Below are positions 1 to 4,182 of a stretch of DNA of 5,528 bases, piece by piece. The notes beneath the pieces are model-generated. The model was not told the DNA's origin, ran no database searches, and saw only the letters and a program-made list of their open reading frames with translations. Every line of letters starts with the position of its first letter. The first letter of the stretch is position 1. Source of the DNA: CAZKTF01 sp964555565 (lineage in GTDB: Bacteria; Planctomycetota; JAJSAM01; JAKLKS01); NCBI GenBank assembly GCA_964555565.1, contig CAZKTF010000238.1:1-5528 (forward strand). Direction: 5' to 3'. Both the position numbers and the translations under genes were made by a program.

Positions 1-170
1 GCGAGGACCGGCGGCTCCACGCCGCGGACCAGCGCCGCCGCCGCCGCGCGGCGCGCGAGCGCGAGCGGCGTGACGTCCTCCTCGGCGCGGCTCTCCGCCC
101 GCGCCGTCGCGGGGAGGAGGGCCGCCGCCGCGGCCAGCAGCAGCGCCCCGGGGACTCTCCTATTGATCAC
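1..170 (-). CDS. N-terminus of an exported protein (signal peptide), partial at left edge
   Basis: This minus-strand gene starts at GTG (170-168) and stays open to the window edge, giving 56 codons. Residues 1-25 form a textbook Sec signal peptide: a basic n-region (N3-R4-R5), an Ala/Leu-rich hydrophobic core (about residues 8-19) and an A-R-A motif at 23-25, predicting cleavage before E26. The mature part visible is short, acidic at first (E-E-D) and then Ala-rich. Third codon positions in this frame are almost all G or C, which supports real coding. A purine stretch (AAAGCGAG) lies about 8 nt upstream and could serve as ribosome binding site. The rest of the protein is outside the window, so function cannot be assigned. 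It is divergent from the phage-like operon to its right, so it may be a host gene flanking a prophage or exported cargo. The existence of the gene is fairly secure; its origin is inference. Confidence 0.72.
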   Translation of the reverse strand, partial: MINRRVPGALLLAAAAALLPATARAESRAEEDVTPLALARRAAAAALVRGVEPPVL

Positions 171-186
171 GGATCCACTCGCTTTC

Positions 187-225
187 CACCACTATACAGG
201 GCTCTACACCACTGCACAGGGCTCT
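187..225. repeat. Tandem direct repeat, about 20-bp period, in the divergent intergenic region
   Basis: Two adjacent copies of a 19-bp unit, 187-205 and 207-225, match at 17 of 19 positions (core CAGGGCTCT preceded by CACCACT). The pair lies between the GTG start of the leftward exported-protein gene (170) and the first possible rightward start (294). On the minus strand one copy contains TATAGT, a 5/6 match to a sigma-70 -10 box, but no convincing -35 is placed correctly. The position suits an operator or promoter region. The two-turn spacing fits side-by-side binding of a dimeric regulator, but no regulator is visible to pair with it. Confidence 0.6.
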
Positions 226-234
226 CATAGCATA

Positions 235-248
235 GCGCGCGCGCGCGC
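235..248. repeat. (GC)7 dinucleotide run
   Basis: Seven uninterrupted GC dinucleotides lie in the intergenic region just right of the tandem repeat. Alternating purine-pyrimidine GC runs are prone to Z-DNA formation and to slippage. No coding role is apparent. Confidence 0.75.
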
Positions 249-260
249 CTCCGCATCGTC

Positions 261-301
261 CACCATCGGTACCACGCCCGGAATCGCGCTGCCGTGAGGC
301 T
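261..301 (+). repeat. Bipartite repeat, copy 1 (19 bp + N11 + GCCGTGAG)
   Basis: CACCATCGGTACCACGCCC at 261-279 is followed by 11 unrelated bases and then GCCGTGAG at 291-298. Copy 2, at 425-462, has the same two blocks with the same 11-bp gap and essentially no similarity inside the gap. The GTG in the second block (294) is the possible start of the first small plus-strand ORF, so the 19-bp block sits at -33 to -15 relative to that start. It contains ACCatcGGT and GGTACC dyads. It could be a regulator or promoter element upstream of the start codon, or a duplicated 3' gene end: both copies read T-I-G-T-T-P just before a TGA in the same frame. Confidence 0.6.
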
Positions 302-461
302 CCTCCTCCTCCGCCTGGGCTACCTCCTGGACGCCGCCTCCAGATGGGCTCTTCTCCAGATGCCCTGCTGTGGACGGCGTATCTTCGGGAGCGTCGGGGT
401 GCGGACCCTGCACCGGCTGTCCTGCACCATCGGTACCACGCCCCGCGGGAGAGAGCCGTGA
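294..461 (+). CDS. Possible small protein, 55 aa, unknown function
   Basis: This GTG-started ORF ends in TGA at 459-461, which overlaps the GTG (458) of the next ORF by 4 nt, the same coupling seen at later junctions in this operon. The product begins with a Leu-rich stretch (L3-L6, L8, L11-L12) and is basic overall, with three cysteines (C25, C26, C44). I recognise no domain. Against it, no Shine-Dalgarno is visible before GTG 294. An internal in-frame ATG at 360 also lacks one, and the last third overlaps the second copy of a DNA repeat. It may therefore be a leader or simply non-coding DNA with a fortuitous reading frame. The junction pattern is the main argument for it. Confidence 0.3.
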   Translation: MRLLLLRLGYLLDAASRWALLQMPCCGRRIFGSVGVRTLHRLSCTIGTTPRGREP

Positions 462-462
462 G
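425..462 (+). repeat. Bipartite repeat, copy 2 (19 bp + N11 + GCCGTGAG)
   Basis: This is an exact repeat of the 19-bp block (425-443) and of GCCGTGAG (455-462), 164 bp downstream of copy 1 and with identical internal spacing. Here the 11-bp gap holds the purine run GGGAGAGAG, a usable Shine-Dalgarno for GTG 458; copy 1 lacks this. Confidence 0.6.
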
Positions 463-694
463 TGGCCTCTGGCACCGGCCGTGGGGGAAGCACCGCTACC
501 ACCTCTTCGTCGTGGTCGAGGAAGCCTCCTCGCTGCCGGGGACCCTGCTCCTGCGATCCGCCTGCAGAAACCTCCGGCGCTCAGCCGAGGCGAACGAGGA
601 GGCCGTCCGCAAGAATCCAGAGCCGCCACGGGGCTCGTTCCAAAACTGCACCGGCTGCCTGACGGCCCTTGCAACGGCGCAGGGACGCGCATGA
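458..694 (+). CDS. Small phage-type protein, 78 aa, possible zinc-binding
   Basis: The start is GTG 458, with GGGAGAGAG immediately upstream and a 4-nt overlap with the preceding stop. The TGA at 692-694 overlaps the ATG of the next gene (ATGA at 691). The protein has an aromatic and His-rich N-terminus (W5, H6, W9, H12, Y14, H15), a Val/Leu segment, a cysteine at C36 and a C-terminal C64-x-x-C67 pair. A His or Cys followed by a distant C-x-x-C is the layout of many tiny phage zinc-binding proteins of unknown role, and that is the resemblance I see. I cannot name a family. An earlier ATG in the same frame (344) would overlap the upstream ORF by over 100 nt with no better ribosome binding site, so I prefer 458. 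The tight coupling on both sides favours it being real; the metal site is inference. Confidence 0.5.
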   Translation: MSGLWHRPWGKHRYHLFVVVEEASSLPGTLLLRSACRNLRRSAEANEEAVRKNPEPPRGSFQNCTGCLTALATAQGRA

Positions 695-1191
695 CCCCAG
701 TCTTCCAGACCGGCATGGACCTCCAGGCGGGGGACTGCCTGGCCGCCTGCGCAGCCTCCCTCCTCGACCTTCCTCTCTCCGCCGTCCCGAACTTCGCCGT
801 AGCCGACGAAGACTGGTGGCACCCGTCCTTCTGCGGCTGGGCGGAGGAGCGCGGGCTCCTCGTCCAGTGCGCCAGCCTCCCGGGCGAGGCGAAGAGGCTG
901 CCGCCGCCAGGCACGCTCTGCATCGTCGGGGGGCAATCCCCGAGGCTCCAGGCCCTCCACGCCGTCGTGATGGAGCGCACCGAGGCCGGCTGGAGGCTGG
1001 TCCACGATCCCCACCCTAGCGGCGCCGGGATCGTCGGGGATCCCGTGGACGCGGAGTGGTTCGTCCCGCGCTCCACCTTCCCCGGCTATCGGTGGTGGGG
1101 GCCACAGATGCGCGACCCCGAGTCGGTGGTGGCCCCGCCGGGCTTCGCGGACCGTGTGATGGAGAGGATCCGGGCGGAGGGCTCGCCGTGA
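691..1191 (+). CDS. Papain/C39-like fold phage protein (putative cysteine peptidase-like), 166 aa
   Basis: The start ATG 691 has AGGGA a few bases upstream and a 4-nt overlap with the previous stop. An upstream in-frame ATG at 370 would add about 107 low-quality residues and is rejected. The protein resembles a family of phage hypothetical proteins with a papain-like core. It has G14-D15-C16 followed by an A-A-C-A-A-S-L-L-D-L-P helix and V-P-N-F (32-35), a W-W pair (42-43), S-P-R (83-85), H90 in 'HAVV' and H105-D106-P-H-P near the end of the core. C16, H90 and D106 are spaced as a Cys-His-Asp triad. No signal peptide or membrane segment is visible, so it should be cytoplasmic. The substrate is unknown; the family could be peptidases, transglutaminase-like or amidase-like. 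It is coupled by GTGA to the next gene. The gene is secure, the fold assignment is moderately sure and activity is inference. Confidence 0.82.
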   Translation: MTPVFQTGMDLQAGDCLAACAASLLDLPLSAVPNFAVADEDWWHPSFCGWAEERGLLVQCASLPGEAKRLPPPGTLCIVGGQSPRLQALHAVVMERTEAGWRLVHDPHPSGAGIVGDPVDAEWFVPRSTFPGYRWWGPQMRDPESVVAPPGFADRVMERIRAEGSP

Positions 1192-1499
1192 TCGAGCGCA
1201 CGACCGGCACGATCGGGTTCCTCGAGCAGGGCGAGCGCTCGCTCGCGCTGCTCGAGCTGACCGGCGCGACGGAGGCCGTGCGCAAGGCCCTGCTACGCTA
1301 CGTCCTCGACGGCGCCAGGACCGGCGACTTCCTCCGGGCCCTCCTCTCGAACGACCTGCAGAAGACCTTCGGCCTCGCCGACATGGTGAACGTCCTCTCG
1401 ATCCACGCGCTCGTGCAGTGGCTCTACAACGAGGCGCCGTCGCCGTGCTGGGGATCGCCCGAGAAGGTCGAGGCCTGGCTGGCGAGGCGGCGCGGATGA
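1188..1499 (+). CDS. Small phage protein of unknown function, 103 aa
   Basis: GTG 1188 overlaps the previous TGA by 4 nt and has GGAGGG (1176-1181) six bases upstream. The TGA at 1497-1499 overlaps the next ATG. Reading further upstream in the same frame (ATG 1056) would run deep into the previous gene and has no such signal. The protein is mostly helical in appearance. It has G-x-F-L-R-A-L-L-S-N-D-L in the middle, then A-D-M-V-N, a W-L-Y-N-E segment and a C-terminal C-W-G-S-P-E-K-V-E-A-W-L. This set of phrases (Y-x-x-x-G then F-L-x-A-[VL]-L-x-N-D-L, and W-G-S-P-E-K-V) matches a small protein I associate with many tailed-phage early regions, always annotated as hypothetical. I know of no function and assign none. 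Confidence 0.82.
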   Translation: MIERTTGTIGFLEQGERSLALLELTGATEAVRKALLRYVLDGARTGDFLRALLSNDLQKTFGLADMVNVLSIHALVQWLYNEAPSPCWGSPEKVEAWLARRRG

Positions 1500-3193
1500 G
1501 TGGCCTCGTGGTGGATCTCTTCGCGGGTGGCGGCGGGGCCTCCGTGGGACTCGAGTCGGCGCTCGGCCGGAAGGTGGACGTAGCCATCAACCACGATCCG
1601 ACGGCGATCGCCGTCCACCGCGCGAACCACCCCAGCACCCGGCACTTCGCCGAGGACGTCTGGAAGGTGGACCCACGGGAGGCGACTCGGGGCCGTCCAG
1701 TGGCCCTCCTCTGGGCCTCGCCCGACTGCACGCACTTCTCGATCGCCAGGGGCGGGAAGCCGAACAGATCGAAGAAAATCCGGTCCCTCGCCTGGGCCGT
1801 CATCAGGTGGGCGAAGGCCGTGCGGCCGAAGCTCATTCTCCTAGAGAACGTCCGGGAGTTCCAGACCTGGGGCCCGCTCGACGAGGACGGGCGGATCATC
1901 CCACACCTCAAGGGCCACACCTTCAAGACCTGGGTGGGTACGCTCCGCGGCCTAGGGTATCGGGTGGACTGGCGCATCCTGAACGCCGCCGACTTCGGGG
2001 CGCCGACAAACCGGCGCCGCCTCTTCCTGGTGGCCAGGTGCGACGGCAAACCGCTCCTGTGGCCGGAGAGGACCCACGGCCCCGGGGCGGTCCCCCACCG
2101 CGCCGCGGCCGAGTGCATCGACTGGTCGATGCAGTGTCCCTCCATCTTCGAGCGGAAGAAGACGCTCGCGGAGAAGACCCTCTGGCGGATCGCGAACGGG
2201 ATCCGGAGGTTCGTGCTGGAGAACCCCCGGCCCTTCATCGTCAAGAGCAACCACGGCCGGGACCTCAACCGCTCCGCGGGCGTGGACCAGCCTCTCTCGA
2301 CGATCACGGCCGCGGCGCGCGGACACGCCGTGGTCTCCCCCCTCCTCGGCCGGGTGGACATGACCAGGGCTAACTCCCCGCTCGTCCACCCCCCCGGCGA
2401 GCCTCTCCGGACGATACACACCGGTGGAGGGCACGCGCTCATCGCACCGACCCTCGCCCCCATGAACGCCGACAACCCTCCCATGTCGGCGGAGAAACCG
2501 CTCGGGGTCGTGACCAGCCAGCACAACAGGTTCGGCCTGGTGGCTCCGTCCCTCGTCCAGATAGACCAGCAAGGAGCCGGGCCCGGGGCCACCTCGCCGC
2601 CCGACTCTCCGGTCCCCACCACGACGACGGAGAACCGCCACGCTCTCTGCGCGGCCTACCTCGCCAAGCACTTCGGCGGGCACGAGGGCCAGTGGACGCA
2701 ATTGCCGCTCCCCCTCGGCACGGTCACCACGAAGGACCACCACGCGATCGCCGCCGCCTGCCTGGCGAAGTTCAGAGGGACCTCGCCCGACCAGCCGCCG
2801 AGCGCGTCCGTGGAGGAGCCCCTGCCAGTCGTGACCGCCGGCGGGATCCACGTCGCCGAGGTCAGGGCCTTCCTCCTGAAGTACTACGGGACCTCGCGCG
2901 TGGGCAAGTCCCTCTTCGATCCCTCCGACACCCTCACTGCGAAGGACAGGCTCGGCCTCGTGACGGTCGAGGGCATCGACTACCAGATCGTGGACATCGG
3001 GATGCGGATGCTCGAACCCCACGAGCTGCTCCGGGCGCAGTTCGGCGACTTCGCCGATGGCTACGACCTCTCCCCGGCGAGGACGAAGAGCGCGAAGGTC
3101 CGCCTCATCGGGAACAGCGTGTGCCCCGACGTCGTGCGCGCCCTCGTCGAGGCCAACCACCGCGGCGCCGAGAGGAAGGAGATGGTGGCGTGA
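1496..3193 (+). CDS. C5-cytosine-specific DNA methyltransferase with expanded repeat TRD, 565 aa
   Basis: The enzyme transfers a methyl group from S-adenosylmethionine to C5 of cytosine in a DNA target site. Family motifs appear in order: motif I D7-L-F-A-G-G-G-G (SAM binding); motif IV S75-P-D-C78-T-H-F-S with catalytic C78, a P-D-C form known from phage enzymes rather than P-P-C; motif VI E117-N-V; motif VIII N172-R-R-R-L-F; motif IX/X region R504-M-L-E-P-H-E-L-L-R and G539-N-S. Between motifs VIII and IX, where the target-recognition domain sits, residues about 266-490 carry seven degenerate repeats (separate entry). This makes the protein longer than simple m5C enzymes of about 330-400 aa. 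The start ATG 1496 has GAGG (1484-1487) eight bases upstream and an ATGA overlap with the preceding gene; the same reading frame upstream is inside that gene. The GTGA at 3190 couples it to the adenine methyltransferase. No endonuclease is adjacent. The target site is unknown. Confidence 0.95.
   Translation: MSGLVVDLFAGGGGASVGLESALGRKVDVAINHDPTAIAVHRANHPSTRHFAEDVWKVDPREATRGRPVALLWASPDCTHFSIARGGKPNRSKKIRSLAWAVIRWAKAVRPKLILLENVREFQTWGPLDEDGRIIPHLKGHTFKTWVGTLRGLGYRVDWRILNAADFGAPTNRRRLFLVARCDGKPLLWPERTHGPGAVPHRAAAECIDWSMQCPSIFERKKTLAEKTLWRIANGIRRFVLENPRPFIVKSNHGRDLNRSAGVDQPLSTITAAARGHAVVSPLLGRVDMTRANSPLVHPPGEPLRTIHTGGGHALIAPTLAPMNADNPPMSAEKPLGVVTSQHNRFGLVAPSLVQIDQQGAGPGATSPPDSPVPTTTTENRHALCAAYLAKHFGGHEGQWTQLPLPLGTVTTKDHHAIAAACLAKFRGTSPDQPPSASVEEPLPVVTAGGIHVAEVRAFLLKYYGTSRVGKSLFDPSDTLTAKDRLGLVTVEGIDYQIVDIGMRMLEPHELLRAQFGDFADGYDLSPARTKSAKVRLIGNSVCPDVVRALVEANHRGAERKEMVA
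2291..2962 (+). repeat. Seven degenerate ~35-residue repeats in the methyltransferase TRD
   Basis: Within the cytosine methyltransferase a motif of the form P-[LVS]-x-[TV]-[ILVT]-[TH], usually followed four or five residues on by H-A-[LVI] and then a P-x-L or Y-L/F-L phrase, begins at residues 266, 303, 335, 372, 406, 442 and 476. Spacings are 37, 32, 37, 34, 36 and 34 residues. Each copy resembles the single P-x-x-T-[ILV]-T signature normally found once in the target-recognition domain of m5C methyltransferases. At the DNA level the copies are well diverged, so the expansion looks old and kept by selection. Confidence 0.8.
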
Positions 3194-4087
3194 CCGTCCG
3201 GACCCCGACCGCAGCCCCACCAACCCGTCCGGTGTTCCGATACCACGGCGGCAAGTGGATTCTCGCCCCGTGGATCATCAGCCACTTCCCGAAGCACCGG
3301 GTGTACGTCGAGCCATTCGGGGGGGGGGGGCTCGGTGCTCATGCGTAAGGAGAGGAGCTACGCGGAGGTCTACAACGACCTCGACGACGAGGTCGTGAAC
3401 GTCTTCCGGATCCTCCGGGACCCGGCCCTGGCCATGCGCCTCCACGCCCTCCTGGAGGACACGCCCTACTCGAGGACGGAGTTCTTCAAGGCCTACGAGC
3501 CTGCGGAGGACCCCATAGAGCGGGCCCGCCGGCGGATCGTGCGCTCCTGGATGGCCTTCGGGACCACGAGCGGCAAGCGGAACCGCACGGGCTTCCGAGC
3601 GCGTCCGTGGAGGTCCGGCGGCTCCAACGGGGTGGCCGACTGGGCGAACTACCCGACGGCCCTGGATGCCTTTGTTGCCAGGCTCCGTGGCGTCTGCATC
3701 GAGAACCGCCAGGCCCTCGAGGTCGTCTGCCAGCAGGACGCGCCTGAGGTCCTTTTCTACTGCGACCCGCCGTACCCGCAATCGACTAGGACCGGGTGCA
3801 GGTGGAAGTCTGATCGGGAGCGGGCCTACGCCCACGAAATGACCGACGACGAGCACCGCGCCCTGGCGGATGGGCTGAAGGCCGTGCGCGGCCTCGTGGT
3901 CCTGTCCGGGTACCACTGCGACCTCTACGACCGCGAGCTCTACCAGAACTGGATGCGCGTCGAATTGGCCACGCTTGCCGACGGAGCGCGCCCGCGTGTC
4001 GAGGTCCTCTGGCTGAACCCGCGGGCCGCGACCGCACTCGTGGAGGAGAGGGCGGACATGCACTACCTGTTCCCCTTGATGGAGTAG
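3190..4087 (+). CDS. D12-class DNA N6-adenine methyltransferase, frameshifted at a 12-G run
   Basis: GTG 3190 overlaps the previous TGA by 4 nt and has AAGGAG (3176-3181) eight bases upstream. The product methylates adenine N6 in DNA using SAM. The first frame gives F16-R-Y-H-G-G-K-W (motif X) and Y39-V-E-P-F-G-G-G-G (motif I). A run of 12 G (3319-3330) then throws translation into L-G-A-H-A and a TAA at 3346-3348, only 52 residues in. The next frame continues the enzyme immediately: S-V-L-M-R-K, a helical middle, D-P-P-Y (3764-3775, motif IV), S-G-Y-H and E-V-L-W-L-N-P, ending at TAG 4085-4087. With 11 G the frames join as F-G-G-G-G-S-V-L-M-R-K, a perfect motif I, giving 298 aa, the usual size for Dam-like phage enzymes. 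The break may be a sequencing homopolymer error, phase variation, slippage or real decay. The downstream piece alone lacks motifs X and I and should be inactive. The recognition site is not evident. Confidence 0.88.
3319..3330 (+). repeat. G12 homopolymer tract at the frameshift
   Basis: Twelve consecutive G follow TTC and precede CTCGG inside the codons for the glycine loop of the adenine methyltransferase. Lengths of 3n+2 (8, 11, 14) keep the whole enzyme in frame; 12 does not. Long G runs are classic sites of slipped-strand mutation and also of sequencing error. Confidence 0.9.
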
Positions 4088-4182
4088 CAGCGATCCTGAA
4101 GCTGGCCGAGGCGGTCCTCGGAGACTCGGAGCTGGCGAAGGCGGCCCTGGAGGAGTAGAGCGCGGGAAGGAGGTCGAGGCCG
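4088..4182 (+). other. Short intergenic gap containing a start-less 'orphan' helix reading frame
   Basis: This 95-bp gap is the only clear break in the plus-strand operon before the initiator-like gene. Positions 4084-4158 read V-A-A-I-L-K-L-A-E-A-V-L-G-D and then a charged Ala/Glu helix to TAG 4156-4158, with no ATG, GTG or TTG in frame nearby. One extra base near the TAG at 4085 would fuse this segment to the methyltransferase C-terminus. It may be the relic of a longer tail or of a small gene. A CCGAGG/CCTCGG hairpin (4106-4121) has no T tract, so I do not call a terminator. Confidence 0.4.
4167..4174 (+). promoter_or_regulatory. Perfect Shine-Dalgarno for the initiator-like gene
   Basis: AAGGAGGT lies eight bases before ATG 4183. 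It is the strongest ribosome binding site in the window and fixes this start. It also fits independent, high-level translation of a gene that is not coupled to its upstream neighbour. Confidence 0.85.

Noticed and set aside
70..297. 75-aa plus-strand frame ending in a TGA that overlaps GTG 294
   Set aside because: Its first part is antisense to a convincing signal peptide. No start with a Shine-Dalgarno is present, and the later part covers the intergenic tandem repeat. Only its GTGA end is notable, reported under the bipartite repeat.
261..443. CRISPR-like array from the repeated 19-bp block
   Set aside because: There are only two copies, 164 bp apart, with no regular spacer series and no cas genes.
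370..690. N-terminal extension of the papain-like protein from ATG 370
   Set aside because: The extra residues are low-complexity Gly/Pro/Ser/Arg, lack family features and would overlap the coupled small ORFs. ATG 691 has a Shine-Dalgarno and begins at the conserved part.
225..1076. 283-aa open frame on the minus strand
   Set aside because: It is antisense to the papain-like gene and the small coupled ORFs. It has no recognisable domain and no ribosome binding site that I could support.
1418..1495. N-terminal extension of the cytosine methyltransferase from ATG 1418
   Set aside because: Motif I normally begins a few residues from the start. The extension lies wholly inside the preceding gene, and ATG 1496 has GAGG at good spacing plus the ATGA overlap.
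496..2622. 708-aa open frame on the minus strand
   Set aside because: It lies opposite the well-supported cytosine methyltransferase and papain-like genes. Its product is Arg/Ser/Pro-rich without domains, as expected for antisense frames in GC-rich DNA.
1952..3223. 423-aa open frame on the minus strand
   Set aside because: It is antisense to the methyltransferase gene, where motifs and start-stop coupling establish the plus strand as coding. The composition is low-complexity Gly/Arg/Val.
4106..4121. Hairpin CCGAGG-CGGT-CCTCGG after the adenine methyltransferase as a terminator
   Set aside because: The stem is only six pairs and no T-rich tail follows. Such short GC stems are common by chance here.
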